Program-made: the position numbers and the translations under genes | In this document: piece after piece, positions 7,786 through 15,544 of the stretch | How the letters are laid out: each line of letters opens with the position of its first letter | Position numbering within the stretch: the stretch's first letter is position 1 | Source: UBA1724 sp963632245 | GTDB taxonomy: Bacteria; Verrucomicrobiota; Lentisphaeria; Oligosphaerales; Oligosphaeraceae | Length of the DNA stretch: 26,799 nucleotides | Direction of reading: 5' to 3' | Assembly: GCA_963632245.1 (NCBI GenBank) | Contig: CAVGTF010000012.1 | Location: 1 to 26,799 of the forward strand | The notes under the pieces: model-generated | Told to the model about the DNA's origin: nothing | Seen by the model: only the letters and a program-made list of their open reading frames with translations | The model's database searches: none

Positions 7786-10215
7786 CTAGGGATTCTTCTG
7801 GGCGTATTGATCCAGGAGTTCTGCGATGCGGAGCTTCTTTGCCTGGATGGGCGCGGGTTCCTTGGACCAGTCGGAGAGGCTGGTGACCAGGGATTCCTCG
7901 ACCTGGAGTTCCTGGGTGGCGCTGGTTTTCCATTCGTCAGACATATTGGTGGGAGTGGACAGGGCCTTCTCCAGGAGGTCCAGGTACATCCAGTCGTCCA
8001 TGCCGTCACGCATATTCTTGAGTCGCTGGGTGGGCAGGGGGGCATCTGCGCCGGGGTAGATGAGTCGGCCGTCGCCGGGGTATTTCCGGAAGGACTCTCC
8101 GATCCAGGGATCGGAGAGGAGGGTGGTATCGCCGGTTACGGGTGTGGTGATGTAGGACTCGGCGTAGCCGTTGTTTGCGTCGTAGGTCTTCCATCCGCAG
8201 GCGCGGTAGTAGAGGAATCCATCGACGGAGTATTTCTTCGCCATGAATCCCATGAGGAGCCGGTGAGCGGCGGCGGGCTGATCCAGGAGGAGATTCGCAT
8301 AGGGACTCTGGGGACTGCAGCAGACATACCAGCAGACCTTGTCGCCACGGACGCGTGCCTGGGTGGCGGCATCGATATTCTTCTCGTAGGCGGTATTGAG
8401 GGGGATCCATCCGTCAACGAGGTCTTTCAGACTGCTTGTATCGCCGAAGGTCCCGTCGTAGAGAGTGGTGTAGATGGGGACATTGGGGGCCAGTTCCCGT
8501 ACGCGCTCCAGGGCGGTCTTGATTGCGGCGTATTTGTCGGGCGTCGCTTCGTCGAAGCAGTAGATGTACGCCTTGTCCAGGATGCCGGCTTCCTTGCAGT
8601 TGTTGTAGGCGGTGGTGATTCGTGTGGCGAAGGTGTCGGTTAGCTGTCCGGTGAATACTTTGTTCGTTTCGTCGTAGACGAGGTCCCCTTCTCTGAAGCT
8701 GACGAAGCCCATGTTGAAGCCATTGGCACCGTGTTCCAGGAGCCACTTGGCGTTGTCCACGAGGGTGCTCCGTTCCATGTAGAAGTAGATTTCCGCGGGA
8801 TCGATGCGGTGCTGGAGGAGCATGGAGGCGATGGCCTCCCAGTAGGTCCGGGTATCGCCGGAGATGGATTTCTTGATTTCGTTTTCGTAGAGGATGCAGC
8901 AGGGCGAGAAATACGGCGCGCCCTGATCTAGGGAGAATTCGTGGACGCGGACGGAGAAGGGCAGTGTGATGCTCGGGCCGCTGGTGGAGGAGAGCTGGAC
9001 GGTTCCCTGGTAGAGACCGGGTTTCTGGTCGGTGGGCACCTGGACATCCAGCCACCAGCTCTGGTAGGTCTCCTTTTCCAGGGCGATGGGCTTCTGGAGG
9101 TATTCCAGGATGGGGTCAGGCCAGTAGCCCAGGGGGCTTACGGTGTATTGGGGATTGGTGATGGTCACGTATCCCACGGGGGAGAGGGTGATGGCATCCG
9201 AGGAAATTGTGGTGCCGTCAGCCATGGTAGGCTGGCTGAGGACCTTCGCGGAGACGCCGGAGAGCGCCGAGGTGGCGAAGGCCACCAGCTGGACGGATTC
9301 GCCTTCGCCGCGTGCGGCATCCAGGGTGTATTCCTGGGTGGGTGCGTCATAGAAGGTGTAGCTTTCCCGCAGGACCTTCTCTTCCGGCAGGCACCATAGG
9401 GCGCCTAGTCCATTGTGGAGGGCGGCCTGGCGCTGGAAGAGGAGCTTGTCCAGCTGGGGAAAGAGCTCGTCAGCGGTGGCTTGGAGGGAGGACACCTGTT
9501 CGTCAGTGAGGGTGGAGGGATCCGTCGCCAGGAATTTGAGGAGGGACTGGAAGTTCTTTTGCGGGGAGGGTGCCTGGGGCGACAGCGCCGCCATGCGCCA
9601 GCGGAAGCCCCGTGCGATCTCCTGGAAGGTGGCGGCGCGCTCGGCGGCGAGCTCCTCTTCGGTTTGGATCTGGAGGGTGATGTCGCCGACATAGATGGAA
9701 TAACTCGAAGTGGGCTTGTCGGAGAAGATGTCGATATAGTTGATGGCGGACAAATCCATGTCCGTTATGGCGGTCAGGTCAAAGACGAGGGTGTGCATGC
9801 CGACGCTGAGAGTTGCTTCGGCGTCTGACGAAAAGAGGCTCTTTTGTATCTTATTGCCGTCGCTGCCAATGTCGGTATCCGTGGTGAATTTGATACAGAG
9901 TTTCGAGGTCCTTTCGCAGTAGACCGGAATCGTGATGGTCTTCGCCTTGCTCCAGTCTTTTAAGTCTCCGGAGGGAGAGAACTTTGCGGAGGGATAGCCG
10001 GTGGGGTATGACTGGTAGGTGAATTTTGCAGCCAGTCCCGAGGTGCCGTCGGGCCAGGCGGCCTGCGTTACGGAAATGTATTTTTTGTGTGCTTCATACA
10101 CTTTCCAATCCTCGGTGGGAGAACGGCCTGCCTTGTTTTCAACGAGATAGACATCTTCTGCGGCGAGTGGGAGCAGAAGGAGTCCGAGGATGAGGAGAGT
10201 CAGGAGGCGTTTCAT
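7786..10215 (-). CDS. Secreted GH123/DUF4091-type glycosidase, paralogue 2 of 3
   Basis: An 809-residue paralogue of its two neighbours with the same order: signal peptide (MKRLLTLLILGLLLLPLAAE), beta-sandwich (about 22-183), helical linker, second beta domain (about 290-430), catalytic barrel and DUF4091-type C-terminus. The catalytic pair is Asp555-Glu556 in YIYCFDEATP. It differs from the other two by an insertion at about 505-523 before the catalytic strand and by a longer, more diverged sugar-binding domain (residues 105-135). CysCys pairs are at 439-440 and 632-633. It has its own TATATT promoter right after the terminator of paralogue 1 and a leader of about 36 nt without a Shine-Dalgarno. 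With paralogue 3 it forms a two-gene unit. The divergence suggests a different glycan preference, which the sequence alone cannot show. Confidence 0.87.
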   Translation of the reverse strand: MKRLLTLLILGLLLLPLAAEDVYLVENKAGRSPTEDWKVYEAHKKYISVTQAAWPDGTSGLAAKFTYQSYPTGYPSAKFSPSGDLKDWSKAKTITIPVYCERTSKLCIKFTTDTDIGSDGNKIQKSLFSSDAEATLSVGMHTLVFDLTAITDMDLSAINYIDIFSDKPTSSYSIYVGDITLQIQTEEELAAERAATFQEIARGFRWRMAALSPQAPSPQKNFQSLLKFLATDPSTLTDEQVSSLQATADELFPQLDKLLFQRQAALHNGLGALWCLPEEKVLRESYTFYDAPTQEYTLDAARGEGESVQLVAFATSALSGVSAKVLSQPTMADGTTISSDAITLSPVGYVTITNPQYTVSPLGYWPDPILEYLQKPIALEKETYQSWWLDVQVPTDQKPGLYQGTVQLSSTSGPSITLPFSVRVHEFSLDQGAPYFSPCCILYENEIKKSISGDTRTYWEAIASMLLQHRIDPAEIYFYMERSTLVDNAKWLLEHGANGFNMGFVSFREGDLVYDETNKVFTGQLTDTFATRITTAYNNCKEAGILDKAYIYCFDEATPDKYAAIKTALERVRELAPNVPIYTTLYDGTFGDTSSLKDLVDGWIPLNTAYEKNIDAATQARVRGDKVCWYVCCSPQSPYANLLLDQPAAAHRLLMGFMAKKYSVDGFLYYRACGWKTYDANNGYAESYITTPVTGDTTLLSDPWIGESFRKYPGDGRLIYPGADAPLPTQRLKNMRDGMDDWMYLDLLEKALSTPTNMSDEWKTSATQELQVEESLVTSLSDWSKEPAPIQAKKLRIAELLDQYAQKNP

Positions 10216-10257
10216 GGGCGGTGAGGGAAGTGAGTGTGTGTGAAACAGCGTGTCGCT

Positions 10258-10263
10258 AATATA
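10258..10263 (-). promoter_or_regulatory. -10 box (TATATT) of the paralogue 2-3 unit
   Basis: On the minus strand CCGGATATATTAGC surrounds the hexamer, identical to the site at 5284-5289, with CCTAGG 20 bp upstream. No classical -35 box is visible. Confidence 0.65.
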
Positions 10264-10289
10264 TCCGGAGATGGGGTGTTTTCCCTAGG

Positions 10290-10328
10290 AAAGAGAAGGG
10301 CCGGACGGTGTTGGAACCATCCGGCCCT
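10290..10328 (-). terminator. Rho-independent terminator after GH123 paralogue 1
   Basis: A 13-bp stem with one mismatch (10297-10309 with 10316-10328) and a 6-nt loop, followed on the minus strand by the pyrimidine run TTCTCTTTCC. It matches the hairpin at 5323-5355 in nearly every stem base. Confidence 0.85.
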
Positions 10329-10351
10329 GGCGGCGTTATTCTGTGGAAATC

Positions 10352-12691
10352 CTAGGGATTCTGCTGTGCGTATTCATCCAGGAGTGCGGCGATGCGGAGC
10401 TTCTTCGCCTGGATGGGTGCGGGATCGCGGGACCACTCGGCGAGGTTCTTCACCAGGGAGTCCTCCACCTGGAGCTCTTGGCGAGCGCGTTCCTGCCAGT
10501 CGGCGGGCATGTTGGCGGAGTCGGCAAGCGCCTTCTCCAGCAGATCCATGTACATCCAGTCCTCCATGCCGTCGCGCATGCTCTTGAGTCGTGCGGTGGG
10601 CAGGGGTGCGTCTTTGCCGGGATAGATGAGGCGTCCATCGCCGGGGAAGTTCCGGAAGGACTCGCCCTTCCAGGGCTCGGCGAGGAGGGTGGAATCGCCA
10701 TCCACGGGGGTAGTGATGGGGCTGGTCTTGCCATTGGACTGGGTTTCGAGCCAGCGGCAGGTGCTGTAGTAGAGGAAGCCCTCGGTGCCGTATTTCTTCG
10801 CCATGAAGCCCATGAGGAGTCGGTTTCCGGCGGCGGGCTGGTCCAGGAGGATATTGGCGAAGGGGCTGGTGGGGGCGCAGCAGACATACCAGGCCACCTT
10901 GTCGCCGCGGGAACGGGCGCGCAGGACGGCGTCGGCGTTTCGGTCATAGGAGGTATTGAGGGGGATCCACTGGTCGATGACCTCGTCCAGGCCGCTGGTC
11001 TCGCCGAAGGATGCATCATAGAGGGTGGTGCAGATGGGGATTCCGGGGGCGATCTGTCGGGTGCGGCGCAGGGAGCGCTTGATCATGTCGAACATGCTGG
11101 CGGGCTTTTCGTCATAGCAGTAGATGTATGCCTTGTCCAGGATGCCGGCCTCCTGGCAGCGGCGGTAGGCGTCGGCGATCTGGTTGGCGAAGGCGTCATC
11201 CACCTCCTTGTTGATGAAGCCCATGTTGAAGCCGGTGGCACCGTGGTCGATGAGCCACTTGGCGTTTTCCACCAGGAAGCTTCGGTCCATGAAGTAGTAG
11301 ATTTCGGCGGGATCGAGTCGATGCTGGATGAGCATGGAAGCGATGTCCTCCCAGTATTGCCGGCGGTCGGTCACGTAGCTCTGGAAGGAGTCCTGGTAGG
11401 GGAGGCAGCAGGGGGAGAAATAGGGCACGCCGTGTTTCAGGGTGAAGTCATGGACGCGGACGGCGAAGGGCATGAGGATTTCGTTGCCGTTGGCGTCGGA
11501 GACCTGAAGGGACCCCTGGTAGAGGCCGGGCTTCTGGTCCTCGGGGACTTGGACATCGAGCCACCAGCTCTGGTAGGTCTGCTTTTCCAGGGCGACGGGC
11601 TTCTGGAGATATTCCAGGATGGGGTCGGGCCAGTAGCCAAGGTGCTCCATGGTATACTGTGGATTGGTGACCTTCACGTATCCCATGGGAGAGACCTTGA
11701 GGGCCTCGGCGGGCAGGAGGGTGCCGTCTTCCAGGGCGGGCTGCTGGAGGAGCTTCACGGCGACGCCGGGATTCTCTTCCATGGAGAAGGCAACCAGCTG
11801 GGCGGATTCGCCCTCGCCGCGGGCGGCATCCAGGGTGTAGTCGTGGGTGGGGGCGTCATAGAAGGCGTAGTCCTTGCGCAGGACCTTCTCCTCGGGAACG
11901 CACCAGAGGGCGGCCAGGCCGTTGTGGAGGACTGCCTCATCGCGGAAGATGGCGCTGTCCAGGCGGGGGAAGACGCTGTCGGCCTGCTTCTGGAGGTTCT
12001 TCACCTCGTCCCAGGTGGTCTGCTGCTTCTGGGAGATCTTCTGAAGGGCGGCCTGGAGGGTCTGGGCGGCGGGCGGGATCTGGTTGTTCAGGGCCTGTGC
12101 GCGCCACTGGAAGCCGCGGGCGACCTCCTGGAGGGCGGCGGCGCGGTTGGCGGCCTCCTCCTCTTCAGATAGGACCTGCAGGGTGATGTCGCCCACGTAG
12201 AGGGAATAGTCCTTCTGGGGGCGGGAGGCGAAGAAGTCCAGGTATTTGACCTGGGTCAGGTCGAAGTCTTTGACGATATTCAGGTCGATGACGATGGTGT
12301 GTCGTCCGGGGTCGAACTGGAGGTAGTCGCCTTCGCCCAGGTTCTTGGTCTTGGGATCGGTGTAGGTAGCCAGGCAGATGTTCACCTTGCCCTGAATCTC
12401 GCAGTAGACCTGGATGGTGAGGGTCTTGGCGTTGCTCCAGTCACGCATGTCCTCGGGGAAGAAGATCTTCGCGGAGGGCCAGCTGTCGGGGGCTTTGTGG
12501 TAGGTGAATTTGGTGGTGAGGCCGGATTCGCCGTTGGGCCAGGGGGTCTGCTTCACGGAGACCTTTCCCGCCGTCAGATTCCACTCCTTGGCAGGGGGAC
12601 GGTCGGCGCGGTTTTCGTAGAGATAGACGTCCGCGGCGGAGAGGGTAACGACAAAGAGACCAAAGGTCAGGAGGGCAAGTAGACGTTTCAT
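10352..12691 (-). CDS. Secreted GH123/DUF4091-type glycosidase, paralogue 1 of 3
   Basis: A 779-residue exported protein, first in the tandem array. The start at 12691 gives MKRLLALLTFGLFVVTLSAA; an ATG 22 codons earlier would add a non-signal extension. Parts: beta-sandwich (about 22-172), a helical linker rich in Gln, Glu and Ala (173-255), a second beta domain (about 280-415), a catalytic barrel with Asp527-Glu528 in YIYCYDEKPA, and the DUF4091-type end (GESFRNFPGDGRLIYPG; RLKSMRDGMEDWMYM). It resembles paralogue 3 more than paralogue 2 (shared VDDAFA, MIKRSL and GLDEVID), and the leader sequences of 1 and 3 also match. CysCys pairs are at 428-429 and 604-605. Family knowledge suggests beta-GalNAc or related hexosaminide cleavage outside the cytoplasm. 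It has its own TATATT promoter and terminator. No Shine-Dalgarno. Confidence 0.87.
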   Translation of the reverse strand: MKRLLALLTFGLFVVTLSAADVYLYENRADRPPAKEWNLTAGKVSVKQTPWPNGESGLTTKFTYHKAPDSWPSAKIFFPEDMRDWSNAKTLTIQVYCEIQGKVNICLATYTDPKTKNLGEGDYLQFDPGRHTIVIDLNIVKDFDLTQVKYLDFFASRPQKDYSLYVGDITLQVLSEEEEAANRAAALQEVARGFQWRAQALNNQIPPAAQTLQAALQKISQKQQTTWDEVKNLQKQADSVFPRLDSAIFRDEAVLHNGLAALWCVPEEKVLRKDYAFYDAPTHDYTLDAARGEGESAQLVAFSMEENPGVAVKLLQQPALEDGTLLPAEALKVSPMGYVKVTNPQYTMEHLGYWPDPILEYLQKPVALEKQTYQSWWLDVQVPEDQKPGLYQGSLQVSDANGNEILMPFAVRVHDFTLKHGVPYFSPCCLPYQDSFQSYVTDRRQYWEDIASMLIQHRLDPAEIYYFMDRSFLVENAKWLIDHGATGFNMGFINKEVDDAFANQIADAYRRCQEAGILDKAYIYCYDEKPASMFDMIKRSLRRTRQIAPGIPICTTLYDASFGETSGLDEVIDQWIPLNTSYDRNADAVLRARSRGDKVAWYVCCAPTSPFANILLDQPAAGNRLLMGFMAKKYGTEGFLYYSTCRWLETQSNGKTSPITTPVDGDSTLLAEPWKGESFRNFPGDGRLIYPGKDAPLPTARLKSMRDGMEDWMYMDLLEKALADSANMPADWQERARQELQVEDSLVKNLAEWSRDPAPIQAKKLRIAALLDEYAQQNP

Positions 12692-12789
12692 GGTCGGAAT
12701 ACGTGTATGGGGGACAAGAAAAGAAAGTGTGGCTGCCGGGGCGACAGAGGAGCGCAACCGGGGCTCTTCTGCAGGGGCAGGCGTCGACT

Positions 12790-12795
12790 AATATA
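12790..12795 (-). promoter_or_regulatory. -10 box (TATATT) of GH123 paralogue 1
   Basis: On the minus strand CCGAATATATTAG surrounds the hexamer, a one-base variant of the sites at 5284 and 10258. The leader would be about 92 nt. ATTCGGGG occurs directly twice nearby (plus-strand 12795-12802 and 12823-12830). No clear terminator for the upstream nuclease gene is seen in 12692-12869. Confidence 0.55.
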
Positions 12796-12869
12796 TTCGG
12801 GGACACCCCTTTGGAAGTGGTGGATTCGGGGCGAGAATGCCCGAATGCCCTTCCAAAATACTCTATTTC

Positions 12870-14153
12870 CTAGGAGGTAGATCCTGTTTTTTCAGCGAGG
12901 GAATCCAGCGCCTTGAGGACCTTTTCGTGGGTAGGGTAGTCGCGATAGAGGAATCCGGCGCGTGCGAAGGTCTCATTGCCTTCCAGCGCCTCGGCGATTT
13001 CCTTTCGTTTCAGGAGGCTTCGTTCCACGCCGATCAGGAGTGTAGTTTTGGGGTGTGTGGTCAGATAGTCCAGTCGGCGGAGGAGTTCGCTGGCGTGCCA
13101 GCGGTGGAAGAGTTCCAGGGAATAGGTCTTTGCGGTACCGCGTTTCCGGAATGCGAAATCGGGGAATACGGTCTGTCCGCTGTGGGTTTTGAGGGGTGGG
13201 AGGTCGTCCAGGAGTTTCCAGGGTGCGTCGATGGGGAAGTTTTCCCGGAAGCGTCGGACCTCTTCGGGAAGGGCGGCGGCGAAGTTATGATAGGGGCATT
13301 TCAGGCCGGAGTCCTGATTCAGGAGGAGCTCGGTCTCTTTGTTTTTCCAGAGGACCACTGCCTTCATTTTCCAGGCGGGCATGGTGCAGACTGCGGGGAA
13401 GAAGAGCGCCAGCTGCAGACCGTATTTCCGGCCGTGTTCCAAGACTGCGGCGGGGCCATCCACGGTCATTTTGAGGCGTTGGAGGGGCGCTTCGCGGGGG
13501 GTGGATTCTCTGGGGGGCAGGGTCTCGATGTCTGCCAGCAGCTGGAAGAACCGGAGATATTGGCAGAGTCTGCGGAGTTGTGGGGCATCGGCAGCGCCCA
13601 CGGTGAGAGTCAGGCTCTTGCAGTCCAGGAGCAGTGCCTGGATGACGCCGGTGTCGTAGCGATCCAGGAGTGCCTCGGGGGTGAGTGCCTCGAAGCGGAG
13701 GATCGTCTGGTTTTCGGGGAGATCCCCGTAGAGATTTCCGGTGTTCAGGAGTGGGCTATCGGGGATTTGCTGTCGGAAGGTGTTTTGCCAGTTGTCTGCG
13801 GGAGGGAGTGGCGCGTCTCCCAGGAGGAGTCGTGCGGAGGCCTCCAGGAGCTTCGCGCGCTCGGCAGCAAAATCGGTGTCGTCATCCAGAGTGCAGTGGC
13901 AACGGTCCTCCAGGAGCTTTCGGAGTCCCAGTGCCAGTCGCCGATCGGTGGCGGTCTCCAGCAGTGGCTGGAGGAGTTCGTCCAGTTGTCCTAGTGGCAG
14001 GTGGTTCTGGAAGGCCTCCTGGAAGGTCTGGACCATCTGTTCTGCCAGAACGAGGGTCTCCGTGGTGCGTGGTGCGAAGTGCGGGTGGAGGACCCTTTGC
14101 CGGGAGAATGCGCTGACATGTGCGGGGAGGAGCATAGCGGTGTTGTCAGCCAT
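12870..14153 (-). CDS. Bax1 / DUF790-family XPB-associated nuclease
   Basis: A 427-residue cytoplasmic protein of the DUF790 family, whose archaeal members are named Bax1 and act as structure-specific nucleases bound to XPB helicase in a repair-type machine. The start at 14153 (MADNTAMLLP) overlaps the helicase stop by 8 nt, implying translational coupling; the longer open frame lies antisense-free but inside the helicase gene. The N-terminal two thirds are alpha-helical. The C-terminal part carries a PD-(D/E)XK-like core: VFPDF with Asp332, then LELFHRWHASELLRRLDYL with Glu347, and a TTLLIGVERSL strand (371-380). The order matches DUF790, where the E-hydrophobic-W/H-x-L segment is typical. 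Its position directly after an XPB-like gene is strong context. Whether it works in nucleotide excision repair or in defence is not shown. Confidence 0.82.
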   Translation of the reverse strand: MADNTAMLLPAHVSAFSRQRVLHPHFAPRTTETLVLAEQMVQTFQEAFQNHLPLGQLDELLQPLLETATDRRLALGLRKLLEDRCHCTLDDDTDFAAERAKLLEASARLLLGDAPLPPADNWQNTFRQQIPDSPLLNTGNLYGDLPENQTILRFEALTPEALLDRYDTGVIQALLLDCKSLTLTVGAADAPQLRRLCQYLRFFQLLADIETLPPRESTPREAPLQRLKMTVDGPAAVLEHGRKYGLQLALFFPAVCTMPAWKMKAVVLWKNKETELLLNQDSGLKCPYHNFAAALPEEVRRFRENFPIDAPWKLLDDLPPLKTHSGQTVFPDFAFRKRGTAKTYSLELFHRWHASELLRRLDYLTTHPKTTLLIGVERSLLKRKEIAEALEGNETFARAGFLYRDYPTHEKVLKALDSLAEKTGSTS

Positions 14154-15528
14154 TGTAGGCGGGATGCATTCTGCGGCGTTCGGAGGTATAGGTTTCTGCG
14201 GTATCGGGAGTGACCAGCTCGTAGAGGACGGCGGTCTTTCCTTCTGCGGGACGGAGGATTCGACCCAGTCGCTGGACGTGTTCCCGGACGGAGCCGGAGC
14301 CGGAGACCACGATGCCCACGTTGGCGGCGGGGACATCCACGCCTTCGTTGAGGACCTTGCTGGTGACCAGCACGGGATAGCGCCCCTCCCGGAATGCCTC
14401 CAGGAATGCCATGCGTTCGGCGGTCTTCGTGTGGTGGGTCAGCACGGGCAGCAGGAAGGCGTTTCCGATCTGGTAGGCGGTGTCGTTGTCGGCGGTGAAG
14501 ACCAGCGTGCGGTCGTGTCGGTGCGCCTCCAGGAGCCTCGCCACCATGCGGAATTTGCTCTGTGGGGAGCGGGAGATGCGGCGTTGCTCCCAATAGGCGC
14601 GCAGCGCCTGTCGACCATTGGAGTCTCGGGAGCAGGCGCGCAGGAAGTTCCCCCAGCCTTGGCGGGAGCCAAGGTTGATGCCCTTTTCGTGGAGGAAGCC
14701 GATGTAGATTCCGCGTGCCTGCTGGTAGCGCTCCCGCTCTTCGTCGTCCAGGGGCGTGGGGATGGTCTGGGTCTCGTAGGGCGCCAGGACAGTCTCCTGG
14801 GGGAGATCGGTGATCTCCTTGCGATAGCAGATCTCGCCCAGGAGGGCGGCGTATTCGGAGTCCAGGGCGTCATCGCGTTCCGGGGTTGCGGTGAGTCCCA
14901 GCCGATAGGGTGCCAGGCATTCCCGGGCGATTTGGGAATAGGCGGGTCCGGGGAGGTGGTGGCATTCGTCCACGACCAGGAGCCCGAAGCGGTTTCCCTG
15001 GTGAGGCATGCAGAGGAGTGCGGAGTCGTAGGTGGAGACGGTGATGGGCGCGGTCTCGTGGCTGCCGCCGCCCCAGACGCCCACGGTCTGACCGAAGGCG
15101 GCCTGGAGCTGCAATGCCCACTGCGCAACCAAATCCAACGTGGGGACTACCACCAGCGTGGAGCGCGCGGCGTCGGCGATGGCCATCTGCGCCAGGAAGG
15201 ACTTCCCGGTGCCCGTGGGAAGCACCACCAGCCCCCGGCGCTGCTTCTTTCGCCAGGCATCCAGGGCCTCCCGCTGGTAGAAGCGGGGCTCTCGGGTGAA
15301 GGGCGGGATGTTTTCCAGGGGGACGTATTCCCGTGCGAGATCCCGGAAGGGGACGCCGCCCCGATGGAGAGTCAGGAGGATGGGGGCGTAGTGGCAGGCG
15401 GGTGCGCGGTGCGCGTCCACGCGCTTGTCGTATTGGCAGAGTGCAGACACCGCGGTGGGGAGCGGCGCGGTGTTTGGGGCGTCGTTCTCCACCAGGAGGG
15501 TTCCGGACTGGAAGCGGAGGGTCAGCAC
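14146..15528 (-). CDS. XPB/Rad25-type SF2 DNA helicase
   Basis: A 460-residue superfamily 2 helicase. The N-terminal about 80 residues form an XPB-like damage-recognition-type region, then PRFYQREALDAW (Q-motif-like), Walker A LPTGTGKS (103-110), DECHH (187-191), TATP (213-216) and HVQRLGRILRP (417-427). An RDD triplet (218-220) sits where XPB proteins have the RED motif. A helical ThM-like insert (about 260-320) separates the two RecA lobes. It starts with GTG, 16 bases after the kinase stop, with no obvious Shine-Dalgarno. XPB unwinds DNA around lesions in eukaryal and archaeal repair. Bacterial copies occur patchily. Pairing with the Bax1-like gene that overlaps its end is the known archaeal arrangement, and the two products probably bind each other. 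Confidence 0.9.
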   Translation of the reverse strand: MLTLRFQSGTLLVENDAPNTAPLPTAVSALCQYDKRVDAHRAPACHYAPILLTLHRGGVPFRDLAREYVPLENIPPFTREPRFYQREALDAWRKKQRRGLVVLPTGTGKSFLAQMAIADAARSTLVVVPTLDLVAQWALQLQAAFGQTVGVWGGGSHETAPITVSTYDSALLCMPHQGNRFGLLVVDECHHLPGPAYSQIARECLAPYRLGLTATPERDDALDSEYAALLGEICYRKEITDLPQETVLAPYETQTIPTPLDDEERERYQQARGIYIGFLHEKGINLGSRQGWGNFLRACSRDSNGRQALRAYWEQRRISRSPQSKFRMVARLLEAHRHDRTLVFTADNDTAYQIGNAFLLPVLTHHTKTAERMAFLEAFREGRYPVLVTSKVLNEGVDVPAANVGIVVSGSGSVREHVQRLGRILRPAEGKTAVLYELVTPDTAETYTSERRRMHPAYNG

Positions 15529-15544
15529 GGTGCGTGGGGGTAGT

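Larger units (their letters stand above)
5381..12691 (-). repeat. Tandem array of three GH123-type paralogues with duplicated intergenic cassette
   Basis: Three full-length paralogues lie head to tail. The terminator-plus-promoter cassette after copy 1 (10258-10328) and after copy 3 (5284-5355) is nearly the same, whereas copies 2 and 3 are joined by 44 bp with neither element. This points to stepwise duplication of a unit that carried its own flanks. Confidence 0.85.

Noticed and set aside
6038..7789. Open frame of 583 codons on the plus strand across GH123 paralogue 3
   Set aside because: It is antisense to a gene with clear signal peptide and catalytic motifs. The translation is low-complexity Gly/Val/Asp-rich, as expected from codon bias.
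10343..12172. Open frame of 609 codons on the plus strand across GH123 paralogue 1
   Set aside because: Same antisense artefact. The corresponding frame in the other paralogues gives similar Gly/Val-rich text with no recognisable domain.
2676..12691. Polysaccharide utilisation locus of the Bacteroidetes type
   Set aside because: No SusC/SusD-like genes or dedicated regulator are present; it is a plain cluster of exported enzymes.
13741..15543. Open frame of 600 codons antisense to the helicase and nuclease genes
   Set aside because: It spans two real genes in the opposite strand and shows no domain.
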